9,212 bases of DNA from an uncultured Actinomyces sp. GTDB taxonomy: Bacteria > Actinomycetota > Actinomycetes > Actinomycetales > Actinomycetaceae. Below the pieces are notes generated by a model. The model searched no databases. It saw only the letters and a program-made list of their open reading frames with translations, and was not told where the DNA came from. Shown in pieces: positions 1 to 9,190 of the stretch. The translations under genes were made by a program, and so were the position numbers. The DNA lies in assembly GCA_938028585.1 (NCBI GenBank), contig CALIZH010000226.1, forward strand, positions 1 through 9,212, given 5' to 3'. The stretch's first letter is position 1, and every line of letters begins with the position of its first letter.

Positions 1-162
1 AACGAGGGGAATGCGATACAGTACTTCTGGAGCGTCCCCCACAACATGGATGCTGTCATCAGCCTGGCAGGCGGCCGGAAATTCGTTGAAGACCGTCTTG
101 ATGCCGCTAGGACGTGCGATCGGATACCCGCCTGAAATTTCCTCAAAAAATTCCCGATACAT
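1..162 (-). CDS. Hypothetical protein, N-terminal fragment (cut by window edge)
   Basis: An open minus-strand reading frame of 54 codons begins with ATG at 162-160 and is still open at base 1, so the gene continues outside the window. The start is fixed from above by an in-frame TAA immediately before the ATG. The product begins MYREFFEEISGGYPIARPSG and has ordinary composition (mixed charged, aromatic and small residues), unlike the biased shadow frames elsewhere. No signal peptide or membrane segment is visible. There is no obvious Shine-Dalgarno sequence upstream, so translation may be leaderless, which is common in actinobacteria; no second Met occurs in the visible part. It is divergent to the acetyltransferase gene. 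I do not recognise the family, and too little is present to infer a function. Confidence 0.5.
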   Translation of the reverse strand, partial: MYREFFEEISGGYPIARPSGIKTVFNEFPAACQADDSIHVVGDAPEVLYRIPLV

Positions 163-178
163 TTATGAATGCAAACTG

Positions 179-207
179 TTGCGAGTGGGCTGTTCTGCAT
201 TCATACT
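179..207 (+). promoter_or_regulatory. Possible promoter for the acetyltransferase gene
   Basis: TTGCGA (179-184) and CATACT (202-207) are separated by 17 bp; each matches the sigma-70-type consensus at four of six positions. The pair lies in the divergent intergenic region about 97 bp before the chosen start of the acetyltransferase. This is a weak match, and the rest of 163-303 shows no other distinct site, repeat or gene. Confidence 0.2.
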
Positions 208-303
208 GACTCTAGAAAGTAAGGGTGCAGGTTGATGCATTAGCCTTAAAACCTCAGTATCCACTCATACCCAGACATGAGGAACCGACGATCGGGGAAG
301 GCC

Positions 304-921
304 ATGCACGTTTATTCTGCGCGCGAGGATCAGGTAGATGAACTCGCTGATCTCGCGGGTGCAGCCTTCGAAAATTACCCTCTTCACACGGCAGTGAAGG
401 GGCTCTTGGCTGAACCCGAAAAATTCTCCGACTGGATTCGTGATCTCCACGGCGTCATGATTCGCGTATTCGTGCGTTATCACACGGTTTTGGTCTTAGA
501 AGATCAGGGGAAAATCCTTGGCGTTGCGCTGCTGAACCGCCGCCCGCCAGGGCTGCTTGAGTACTTGCGCTACTGCAGGCCCCTCCTTGGATATATGCGC
601 TTTGATCGCTTGGTGCGTTTCTTCTCTTTTACCGAGGCCGCGGATTCAGTTGTCCGCAAAGCATCGGATTTTCAGTGGTTCCTGACGGTGATCGCAGTTG
701 ATCCGGAATTCCAGCACCGAGGCATTGGCCGACGTTTCCTTGAACGTGGGATTGAAGGATATATCCGTTCCCATGGGGGAGGCTGCCTCGCATTTATTAC
801 CTGCACCCCAAGGAATGCACACTTTTATTCGAGTGCGGGATACAGAATTGTCGGCGAGCACTCGGTGTCATTAGACGGGAACGATGTGCCTGTGTGGTCT
901 TTTGAGAAGGTAATCGAGTAG
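304..921 (+). CDS. GNAT-family N-acetyltransferase
   Basis: This 205-residue protein has the hallmarks of the GNAT fold, which transfers an acyl group, usually from acetyl-CoA, to an amine. Residues 128-150 contain the motif A strand and loop, LTVIAVDPEFQHRGIG, where QHRGIG (137-142) is the Q/R-x-x-G-x-G/A pyrophosphate-binding loop. Motif B follows as N171 and FYSSAGY (174-180), the usual N-A-x-x-F-Y-x-x-x-G-F/Y pattern with the likely general-acid tyrosine. The middle (about 78-112) holds a longer helical stretch than minimal GNATs. No signal peptide or membrane span is seen, so it is probably cytoplasmic. I prefer ATG 304 because GGGGAAGG (294-301) lies just before it and the fold begins at once; ATG 277 would add nine residues without a ribosome site. 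The substrate cannot be told. It converges on the membrane-protein cluster and need not be linked to it. Confidence 0.88.
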   Translation: MHVYSAREDQVDELADLAGAAFENYPLHTAVKGLLAEPEKFSDWIRDLHGVMIRVFVRYHTVLVLEDQGKILGVALLNRRPPGLLEYLRYCRPLLGYMRFDRLVRFFSFTEAADSVVRKASDFQWFLTVIAVDPEFQHRGIGRRFLERGIEGYIRSHGGGCLAFITCTPRNAHFYSSAGYRIVGEHSVSLDGNDVPVWSFEKVIE

Positions 922-930
922 AGGTCTTCT

Positions 931-961
931 GGCGCGTTCTTAATGGAGGGAAGAGCGCGTT
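931..961 (+). terminator. Hairpin after the acetyltransferase gene, possible terminator
   Basis: GCGCGTTCTT (932-941) pairs with AAGAGCGCGT (951-960) around a 9-base loop. Most pairs are Watson-Crick, with G-U wobbles at 937/955 and 932/960 when read as plus-strand RNA. It starts 10 bases after the acetyltransferase stop codon. Only a short T-containing stretch follows, so it is not a textbook intrinsic terminator. The wobble pairs make the hairpin better on the plus strand than on the minus strand, which fits a role in ending the acetyltransferase transcript. Confidence 0.4.
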
Positions 962-977
962 AAAGGTTTCTACAAAG

Positions 978-1019
978 AGGTTGAGGGCTTGGTATCACGT
1001 GATACCAAGCCCTCAACCT
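978..1019. terminator. Perfect 42-bp palindrome, likely bidirectional terminator
   Basis: The two 21-bp arms (978-998 and 999-1019) are exact reverse complements meeting at CAC|GTG with no spacer. Transcribed from either strand it folds into a long stem with a small loop. It sits 22 bp beyond the stop codon of the last minus-strand cluster gene and about 56 bp beyond the acetyltransferase stop, so it lies between two converging transcripts, the classic place for a shared terminator. Neither side has a strong T-tract, so a processing or protein-binding site is an alternative. Confidence 0.65.
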
Positions 1020-1040
1020 ATCCTTGAGCTCTCTAGCTCA

Positions 1041-3326
<2,286 letters not shown>

Positions 3327-3361
3327 TGAGACATCCTTCGAAATTGAATCAAGCTTCTGCA

Positions 3362-3389
3362 AGCATATCGAATTGTTTTAGTGTGGCAA
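3362..3389 (-). promoter_or_regulatory. Possible promoter directly upstream of the last cluster gene
   Basis: Read on the minus strand, TTGCCA (3389-3384, five of six consensus bases) and TATGCT (3367-3362, four of six) are separated by 16 bp in an AT-rich stretch. Transcription would begin near 3355, about 29 bases before the ATG at 3326, leaving room for the GAAGGA ribosome site. It lies in the 82-bp gap between the last two cluster genes and would allow separate expression of the divergent last member. This is a sequence match only. Confidence 0.4.
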
Positions 3390-3408
3390 AAATGCTGAAG
3401 CAGAGTGC

Positions 3409-4461
3409 TTAGCTAGTTGGCGGTCCGTAGGGATTTCGGGGTGAATCTCCATGAGCCCCGGGGAATTCAGTAGACGCAGACCCCGGCTTTTCGGAGCCTC
3501 CCTGAGCATCGCCTATTGCATCCGATTCGCCTTCCCATTCCGTCGCAAAAGGATTCTGGGAAGTGCGAGCAGATGATCCCATCGCGCTTGGAATAGAGGA
3601 GGAACTGAGGGGGGATGGAGCTGTGGGAGTCTTCGTTTTGGCCTTGCGCTTCTGGCGTCTGTCGAACCATGTACGCAAGAAAATGATCACAGATGCCGGA
3701 AATAAGAGGGTCATCGTCATTACTAGAACCAGTCGGGTGAATGTTCCGGGGGACGAAGACGATGCTGATTGAGTCGTGGGTGAACTTGTAGCGGTAGCGC
3801 GACGCGCGTACGACGCGTCTTGAAGATTCGTTGGCATGGGGACTGCTACAACCCCATTGAAGTTTTTGCGTTCGATGGTGTGGAAATTCTTCGCTTTTTC
3901 TACAATTCCCTCAGCAGCAAAGGTGGGTGTGTCAATATTTAGCCACTCCACGGTACTGAAGTTGGGGTGGCTGTCATCTAGCTGAGCGCCGCTGCTGGTT
4001 TTAATGAAACGCATGTAAAACCCTGAAAGTGTGACGCTCTGACGCGAAACGACTGTATTTTCGGGAAGACCCAAAGACAGCTTCTCCAAGGTCAGTGGTG
4101 ACGTAGCGAATGTTAACTTCCCGTCTTCGTCGATGCCGACATAGGGATTCGCGTAGCGATTAAATTCCGTGCGCATCGTGCAATCGTTCGAATATGTTGC
4201 TTGAGTAAAGGTCACCGACGACCAATCCAGCGCAAGGGCAGAAGCTTGGCAGGCCTCTTCAGTCAGTGTCTTCGAGAAATCGTGCACCGTTACTTGATAG
4301 CTGACCGAATTTGGTTCACGAATTGTGAAGACTTCCTCAATTTTTGCTTCGTTTTCGGCGCTATAGCCGGGGGTGGCGGTGAAAAGCGATAGAGCAATGA
4401 CAGAAGTACACACAGCCGCCCCAGTCTGCAGGCGGTGAAGGTGTCGGTGATAGGAGTGCAT
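3409..4461 (-). CDS. Cys-x22-Cys type I membrane protein, cluster member 5
   Basis: Product of 350 residues, family not recognised by name. A signal peptide (1-35, ending GYSA) has an unusual His-rich start, HRHLHR. The exported domain (36-215) carries C71 and C94, the conserved DFSKTLTEEAC, YSNDC, NPYVGIDEDGKLTF and LSLGLPE blocks, and ends with the HTIERKNFNG-VAVPMP signature. A Ser/Thr-rich linker (220-240) leads to one membrane helix (about 244-264), then the basic cluster RRQKRKAK. The tail (276-350) contains NPFATEW (303-309) and ends RNPYGPPTS; the hexamer RNPYGP also occurs in the tail of the next gene's product. Start: GAGG lies 7 bases before ATG 4461. It is closest in sequence to the gene just upstream (4517-5506), 55 bp away. 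No lipobox or LPXTG is present. Function is unknown. Confidence 0.88.
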   Translation of the reverse strand: MHSYHRHLHRLQTGAAVCTSVIALSLFTATPGYSAENEAKIEEVFTIREPNSVSYQVTVHDFSKTLTEEACQASALALDWSSVTFTQATYSNDCTMRTEFNRYANPYVGIDEDGKLTFATSPLTLEKLSLGLPENTVVSRQSVTLSGFYMRFIKTSSGAQLDDSHPNFSTVEWLNIDTPTFAAEGIVEKAKNFHTIERKNFNGVVAVPMPTNLQDASYARRATATSSPTTQSASSSSPGTFTRLVLVMTMTLLFPASVIIFLRTWFDRRQKRKAKTKTPTAPSPLSSSSIPSAMGSSARTSQNPFATEWEGESDAIGDAQGGSEKPGSASTEFPGAHGDSPRNPYGPPTS

Positions 4462-4516
4462 AAATTTTCCTCAAGGTGAGCTGAGATCCAAGGACGTGCG
4501 TGCAGTCCTGCTCGAT

Positions 4517-5506
4517 TTAATCCGAAGGGTTACGCCACTCCGAATCGAAAGGATTGTGAGGTTCTTGAACGGTCGGGGTGGGTGTAGGGGGCGCCGAAGA
4601 CTGAGCTTGGTAGTCCGAGGAGGCAAGGGTCCCCGCCTGAGTCTTATTTCGTTCTAGACCCTTCTTCAGTAGGCACCACATGCACCACGCGAAAAAACCT
4701 CCCAGTCCCACGCCGATTACGGGGTTGATGACCCGGTTGATCAGCCACTCAAGACTAAAGGGTGATGGCGAGCTTGCTGTAGACGAAGGAGTGTATGAAC
4801 TTGCTGTAGACGAAGGAGTGTATTGCGTCGGCGCCGCAATAGTGCGTGTATGCGGGAAATCTGTCATTTCGGTCGGTACTGGAACGGCCGTAAGTTCGTT
4901 GAAATCTTTGCGCTCAATCGGGTGGGAATAAGAAGAAGAACCTTGGATATATCCTTCGGCACCCACGATCGAACCGAGGTCATTAATCCATCTCACCGAA
5001 TCGCTCGTCGGGTCACTTTCGACAAGTTCCGCGCCTTTTGTGCCCTTTGTGATGGTCAGGTAGGGGCCGGTGAAGTCAACTCGACGTTCTATCACGGAAA
5101 TGTCTTCGGGAAGGCCAAGGGAAAGGTCTTTGAGTTCCAGAGGAGCTGCAGCAAAGGCCACCTTTCCATCCTGATCGACGCCAACGTACGGGTTTGTTGC
5201 ACGCTTGAAATCCGTAGTGATATCACAGTCGTTGGAATATGAGCCATCCGTGAAGCGAGTCTTAGACCATTGTTGGACCATGGGAGATGCGTCGCAAGCG
5301 TCTTGGGTGAGCGTCTTTGAATAGTCGATAACCGTAATGGAGTGACTGACGTTGCCGTCCGACAAAATCATGAAAAACTCTCTGATCTCTGCCTGATTGC
5401 GAACAGCATGAGTGGGTGTTGCCCCGAATAAGGAAGCAGAAATCATGAGCGCACAGGCCGTAATGCTGAGCAAAATGCGGTTTCGTCTGGAAATAGATGC
5501 TCTCAT
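4517..5506 (-). CDS. Cys-x22-Cys type I membrane protein, cluster member 4
   Basis: Product of 329 residues. The signal peptide is residues 1-34 (RRNR charged start, THA cleavage). The exported domain (35-215) has C71 and C94 and the family blocks DYSKTLTQDAC, YSNDC, NPYVGVDQDGKVAF, LSLGLPE and HPIERKDFNELTAVPVP. The linker holds two copies of YTPSSTASS (229-246). The membrane helix (about 257-280) contains CMWC (275-278) near its inner end, followed by KKGLERNK. The short tail ends NPFDSEWRNPSD, combining the NPF motif and the W-R-N element. Start: AAGGA lies 7 bases before ATG 5506. A frame open to ATG 5656 would begin inside the upstream gene and put 50 charged residues before the signal peptide, so it is not used. 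The gap to the upstream gene is 55 bp. Function is unknown. Confidence 0.87.
   Translation of the reverse strand: MRASISRRNRILLSITACALMISASLFGATPTHAVRNQAEIREFFMILSDGNVSHSITVIDYSKTLTQDACDASPMVQQWSKTRFTDGSYSNDCDITTDFKRATNPYVGVDQDGKVAFAAAPLELKDLSLGLPEDISVIERRVDFTGPYLTITKGTKGAELVESDPTSDSVRWINDLGSIVGAEGYIQGSSSYSHPIERKDFNELTAVPVPTEMTDFPHTRTIAAPTQYTPSSTASSYTPSSTASSPSPFSLEWLINRVINPVIGVGLGGFFAWCMWCLLKKGLERNKTQAGTLASSDYQAQSSAPPTPTPTVQEPHNPFDSEWRNPSD
4773..4823. repeat. 27-bp in-frame tandem duplication in cluster member 4
   Basis: A 27-bp unit at 4773-4799 is followed directly by a second copy from 4800 that is identical over its first 24 bases (to 4823). It encodes YTPSSTASS twice in the Ser/Thr-rich linker between exported domain and membrane helix. 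Near-identity at DNA level suggests a recent duplication. Confidence 0.92.
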
Positions 5507-5561
5507 GAGTAATTCCTTAGTTTTCGTGATTTCCTGCGGCTGTGATTGCGTAAGTCTGAAG

Positions 5562-6776
5562 TCATTCCTCCGGCGGCGCAAAACGATTGCGTCCCTCTGA
5601 GGCTTTGTGCGACGCTGTCCCGCCCTGTGTGGAAGAAGATGGCCGGAAAGGATCATCCGCGGCCTCGGCTGCCGACGCTGCCTCGGGAATCGAAGGAATG
5701 TCCGGGGTGCTGGACACAGACTCTAAGGAGAAGGGATTGCGTTCCAGCGGGGTCGGGGATGGGGAGGGCTCTGGATAGGGGAGCGCAGTGGAGGCCTCGG
5801 CCTCGGTAACGGGCTGAGAACTCACATCAAAAGAATTCTCTGAGCTTGGCTGGGCAGGCGGTCGAGCTGGCTCGTAGTACTGGGGAACGCTGAGTGGCGA
5901 CGGCTCTGCTTTCTTTTGCTTCTTCTTCTTTTTCTTTTTGAGCGAGTCAAAGCCCCAGACAATCGCGATAAAGATGATGGCTATCGGAAGGCCACCGTAT
6001 TTTTGAAGCGAACTCAAGACGGTGTCAAAAAACGAAATGACGCCAGGCGTCGAGCTTGAATTCTGAGAACTTGTTGCACGTCGCGACGCGGCTTTGGACG
6101 GAGCCGAGGTCGCTTGATTGACGGTCGTGAGGTCACTAGGCACATCAACTGGTGAAATACCCCCGAGCTCCATGCGGATAATCGGGTGGAAATTTGAGGG
6201 CACCTTGAGCGTGCCAATAGCTGCGACGGGAGCATTCAGTGCATCGCCGCTCCACTTAACAATGACCCAGTGATTAAAACCATCGTCAATAGAAGCCCCT
6301 GATGAAAGCTGGGTAACTGCGGCGTTCGGTGCGCTGAAAGTGATCGAACGCGTGCCTTTGATATCTGTATCCGCGGGGAAAGAAAGATGGAGGTCCTCAG
6401 GGGCTACCGGGCGTGCGGCAAAGGTGAAATCGCCCTGTTTATTGATCGCTAGGTAGGGATTATTACCCACGATCGTTGCGCTAATCCTGCAATAGGACAG
6501 CTTGTTGTCGTTTGAAAAGGTTATTTTCGCGCTGGCTTTCGACTGGGGTAGAGAACGGCATGCCTCTTCGGTCATGGTCTGAGAAGAATCAATAATGTTG
6601 AGCTCATATTTGATAAATCCGATATCGCTGAAGATGACGCTCTCGCCAATGGAGACATAGGCGCTGTCAGCGAGTGCAGGTGTCGCCATCAGCGTGGAGG
6701 CGCTACCAGCAACGAGGAACGTACAGGCTGACATACCCAGCAGGCGCGCCACGCGTCGCATCAGAGTGGATCGCAT
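5562..6776 (-). CDS. Cys-x22-Cys type I membrane protein, cluster member 3 (diverged)
   Basis: Product of 404 residues. The signal peptide is residues 1-36 (ending PALA). The exported domain (37-215) keeps C73 and C96, SQTMTEEAC, NNPYLAINKQGDFTFAARP and the PVDVP end, but the ER-x-x-F signature of its neighbours has become IRMEL, and the DFNR block after the second cysteine is lost. QGDFT is shared with the last cluster gene. A Ser/Thr linker leads to a short membrane helix (about 261-277), then a lysine run, K280-K289 broken only by Q287, encoded by a homopurine/homopyrimidine tract (5910-5939). The acidic Pro/Ser tail contains NPF (347-349) and DPF (375-377) and ends RNRFAPPEE. Start: AAGGA lies 5 bases before ATG 6776. 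The 108-bp gap upstream (6777-6884) shows only a weak 6-bp inverted repeat and no convincing promoter. Function is unknown. Confidence 0.87.
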   Translation of the reverse strand: MRSTLMRRVARLLGMSACTFLVAGSASTLMATPALADSAYVSIGESVIFSDIGFIKYELNIIDSSQTMTEEACRSLPQSKASAKITFSNDNKLSYCRISATIVGNNPYLAINKQGDFTFAARPVAPEDLHLSFPADTDIKGTRSITFSAPNAAVTQLSSGASIDDGFNHWVIVKWSGDALNAPVAAIGTLKVPSNFHPIIRMELGGISPVDVPSDLTTVNQATSAPSKAASRRATSSQNSSSTPGVISFFDTVLSSLQKYGGLPIAIIFIAIVWGFDSLKKKKKKKQKKAEPSPLSVPQYYEPARPPAQPSSENSFDVSSQPVTEAEASTALPYPEPSPSPTPLERNPFSLESVSSTPDIPSIPEAASAAEAADDPFRPSSSTQGGTASHKASEGRNRFAPPEE

Positions 6777-6884
6777 ATGAGTCCTTCCAAGATCATTGCC
6801 GAGGCTGTGGCCAGTCTAGTGGGAGTACGCCCTCCTGTGTGGGGTGAGGTAGGTGAGCACTCCCGCTGTGCCAGTAGAAAATGC

Positions 6885-7916
6885 TCAGTTCTTTGGCGGC
6901 TCAAATGGGTTGCGCCAGCCACTTGAAGAGGGAGAAGGCGGTTGCGTGCCAGCGGAGGTCGAACCCTGGTAGGGCGAAGTGGGTCCTGATCCTGCCTGTG
7001 TGCCCATACTGGTCGGCGTATAGGTGCCTGTGGGCGTCGTCGAACCGTATGGTTGGGGGAAGGGCACTCCAGCTTGGTATGAGGTGAAACCACCTTGGTA
7101 GAAGCCGGCCTTCTTTTTCCTCCTGCGTGAGATCAAAACTGCAGAAATCGCCACGAGAACCGCAGTGATGAATAAACAGGAGAAAAGAACCAAACGCATG
7201 CCTGGAGTTCCAAAGAGTGCGCGCCCTAGCGCCCCGGTTCCTTGGGCATTGCTAGACGGAGTCGTGACAGTGGGAGCCTGAAGATTAGCGGGCACTTCAA
7301 CAGCGCTAATGCCGTTAAATTCCTCGCGTTCTTGAGTGCGGAAGCGGTTGTCGATTTCCACCGTTCCTTCGGCAGCGACCACTTCTTCAGAAACCTCATC
7401 CCAGTGAACGGTGTCGCCAGAATCATCGCGACGCACTGAGGCACCTTCGCTCACACGTGATGTATTCAGGTTCCTCCCCATCAAAGAAAAGCGATGCGAA
7501 GAAACAACGGTATTGCTGGGAAGACCGAGGTTGAGGTCTTCAATTTTCACAGGCTGTGCGGCGAAAGTGACGTGTCCACTTGAGTCAACCGCCACATAGG
7601 GATTCTTGTGTCGGTTGAAATCGGTTTCGATGTGGCAATAGTTGTAAGAAGAATTGGCTTCGAATTCGACAACCGACCACTGTTGAGCCAAGGGGACTGC
7701 CTCGCAGGCAGCTTCGGTCATGGTTTGAGTGCGGTCAAAGACCGATAGCTCGTATTGGCTACGTCCGCTACTGCGTACGTACACGCTTTCAATAATCGAG
7801 ACCTCTTGCTCTTGAGCATGAGTAGGGGCAGACAAGCCAATCGTGATAAGGAACCCACACGCAAAAGCGCAGGCAAGGAAAGAGCACGCTGTGGGCCTCG
7901 GGAAAGAAAAAGGCAT
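6885..7916 (-). CDS. Cys-x22-Cys type I membrane protein, cluster member 2
   Basis: Product of 343 residues. The signal peptide is residues 1-34 (cysteine-rich hydrophobic core, THA cleavage). The exported domain (35-214) has C71 and C94 and family blocks RTQTMTEAAC, ETDFNRHKNPYVAVDSSGHVTF, LNLGLPS, VVAAEGTVEIDN and RTQEREEFNGISAVEVP. A Ser/Thr/Gly linker precedes the membrane helix (about 242-263), then RRRKKK and FYQGGF; the same basic-QGGF element occurs in the gene upstream, marking these two as a close pair. The Gly/Ser/Thr/Pro/Tyr tail ends WRNPFEPPKN, with NPF at 336-338. Start: AGGAG (7923-7927 on the minus strand) lies 6 bases before ATG 7916 and overlaps the TAG stop of the upstream gene, so the two are probably translationally coupled. 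Function is unknown. Confidence 0.88.
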   Translation of the reverse strand: MPFSFPRPTACSFLACAFACGFLITIGLSAPTHAQEQEVSIIESVYVRSSGRSQYELSVFDRTQTMTEAACEAVPLAQQWSVVEFEANSSYNYCHIETDFNRHKNPYVAVDSSGHVTFAAQPVKIEDLNLGLPSNTVVSSHRFSLMGRNLNTSRVSEGASVRRDDSGDTVHWDEVSEEVVAAEGTVEIDNRFRTQEREEFNGISAVEVPANLQAPTVTTPSSNAQGTGALGRALFGTPGMRLVLFSCLFITAVLVAISAVLISRRRKKKAGFYQGGFTSYQAGVPFPQPYGSTTPTGTYTPTSMGTQAGSGPTSPYQGSTSAGTQPPSPSSSGWRNPFEPPKN

Positions 7917-7922
7917 CAGATA

Positions 7923-7927
7923 CTCCT
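7923..7927 (-). promoter_or_regulatory. Ribosome binding site overlapping the upstream stop codon
   Basis: On the minus strand the stop codon TAG (7928-7926) runs into AGGAG (7927-7923), giving TAGGAG, six bases before ATG 7916. Ribosomes ending the first cluster gene would release on the ribosome site of the second, a layout typical of translational coupling. Confidence 0.7.
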
Positions 7928-9155
7928 AGAGGGAATTTCGCCAGTCGGTCGAGTACGGGTCTGGTGCTGAATCGGCGGCTTCCGCGGGACTTGCCGCTGG
8001 GGGCAGGGAAGAAGCGGGATCAGGGGCCGGCGCATAGGGGTTGTACGGCTCCGAGGACGTAGCAGGCGAGGGAGAAGCCGGAATTTGCGAGGCCGAGGCC
8101 GGATTGGGATCGCTGGGTGCGAGGCGGGGATCGGCGGGCACAGTGCCGTGGGGCGTGCTGGTTGAGGGGGCCTGCGATCCTGTTGAGAACGTGCTGGCAG
8201 AGGTATCTGTTCTGCTCACGCTGAAGGGGCTTGGTGCCTGTGAAGGAGCCCCCGACTTGCTGTGGGATGGAAGCGGTGTAGGAACGCGTACTGGGAATCC
8301 GCCGCTCTGGTATTTGTTCTTGCGACGCCGGCGGGCGGAATACCTCGTTATAAACGTCGCACCGCCAAATATGACAATCGCTGGGAGCAAGCGAATGATG
8401 AATTGTATGAGGCCGGACATCATTCCCGAGGAGCCTGAGCTTGAACGCGCTGACGTCGAAGAAGGGGATGGGCTGTTAGAGCTGCTTGAGTTTGCTTTGA
8501 CAGTAGAGGAAGCGTCTTGAAAATCGCCGGGCATATCAACGGCTTCGATACCTTGATAGGTCTTGCGTTCTTGAGTGTGGAAATCGTTGTCGACGTCGAT
8601 AGTCCCCTTAGCGGCAACGACATCCTTTCCAATATTTCTCCAGGAGACGCTATCGCCTGTGCTGTCCTGGCGGGTTTCTGCTCCCGCGTTGACCTGCGTT
8701 GCGTGGAACCCTCTTCCGGTGAGGCTCACGGACTGGTAGGTGAGAGTCGTGTCCTCGGGAAGTTCAAGGCCAAGGTCTTCAAGCGCGATGGGGCGAGCAG
8801 CAAAAGTTACGCTTCGATTCTGATCGACAGCTACATAGGGGTTCACATGGCGATTGAAATCGGTTTCGATGGTGCATCGAGTTGAGGTTGGTGAGGCGCT
8901 GAAGGTGACGCGAGACCACTCCAATGCCACGGGGAGAGACTCGCAGACTTCCTCACTGAGGAAGTTGGACTGCTCGATGAGCGAAAACTGGTGAGTGACA
9001 CGTCCGTCAACACGGATCCAGAAAGTCTCGGAGATGCCGAAACGGTGGCCTGCCGCATGAGCTGATGGAGCATTGATCACTGGCACGACCATCGCCAAAG
9101 CGCACATGCCGGCAAGAGAGAAGGTCGCAACTCGCTTTGTCAAAGAGAAAGACAT
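7926..9155 (-). CDS. Cys-x22-Cys type I membrane protein, cluster member 1 (first gene)
   Basis: Product of 409 residues, first in the transcription order. The signal peptide is residues 1-34 (SAHA cleavage). The exported domain (35-214) holds C71 and C94 and the blocks FLSEEVC, ETDFNRHVNPYVAVDQNRSVTF, LGLELPED, VVAAKGTIDVDNDF and HTQERKTYQGIEAVDMP, closely matching the next gene. A long Ser-rich linker (216-243) precedes the membrane helix (about 248-270) and the basic cluster RRRRKNKYQSGGF. The tail (about 285-409) is Pro/Ala/Ser/Thr-rich, with NPY (372-374), and ends DPYSTDWRNSL, a variant of the shared tail motif. Start: AGGAG lies 6 bases before ATG 9155; another ATG at 9160 is out of frame and too close to the ribosome site. 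No LPXTG or lipobox. Function is unknown. Confidence 0.88.
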   Translation of the reverse strand: MSFSLTKRVATFSLAGMCALAMVVPVINAPSAHAAGHRFGISETFWIRVDGRVTHQFSLIEQSNFLSEEVCESLPVALEWSRVTFSASPTSTRCTIETDFNRHVNPYVAVDQNRSVTFAARPIALEDLGLELPEDTTLTYQSVSLTGRGFHATQVNAGAETRQDSTGDSVSWRNIGKDVVAAKGTIDVDNDFHTQERKTYQGIEAVDMPGDFQDASSTVKANSSSSNSPSPSSTSARSSSGSSGMMSGLIQFIIRLLPAIVIFGGATFITRYSARRRRKNKYQSGGFPVRVPTPLPSHSKSGAPSQAPSPFSVSRTDTSASTFSTGSQAPSTSTPHGTVPADPRLAPSDPNPASASQIPASPSPATSSEPYNPYAPAPDPASSLPPAASPAEAADSAPDPYSTDWRNSL

Positions 9156-9190
9156 GTCATGCTCCTGTGAGGGGTTAACTGTCGTCGGGG

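Noticed and set aside
11..235. Plus-strand frame of 74 codons at the left edge
   Set aside because: No ribosome site and unremarkable composition; it opposes the more protein-like minus-strand frame ending at the same edge.
277..303. Longer start at ATG 277 for the acetyltransferase
   Set aside because: No ribosome site precedes it, and the added nine residues lie outside the GNAT fold. It remains possible.
3327..3362. Longer start at ATG 3362 for the last cluster gene
   Set aside because: It puts 12 residues before a typical signal peptide, overlaps a putative -10 box and has no ribosome site, while ATG 3326 has GAAGGA at good distance.
4462..4516. Small hairpin AGGAC/GTCCT between cluster members 4 and 5
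   Set aside because: A five-base stem without a T-tract is expected by chance.
5507..5656. Longer start at ATG 5656 for cluster member 4
   Set aside because: It would overlap the end of the upstream gene and add 50 charged residues before the signal peptide; ATG 5506 has AAGGA.
6777..6884. Inverted repeat GGGAGT...ACTCCC and possible promoter in the 108-bp gap
   Set aside because: Only six paired bases with a loop of over 30, and no matching -35/-10 pair.
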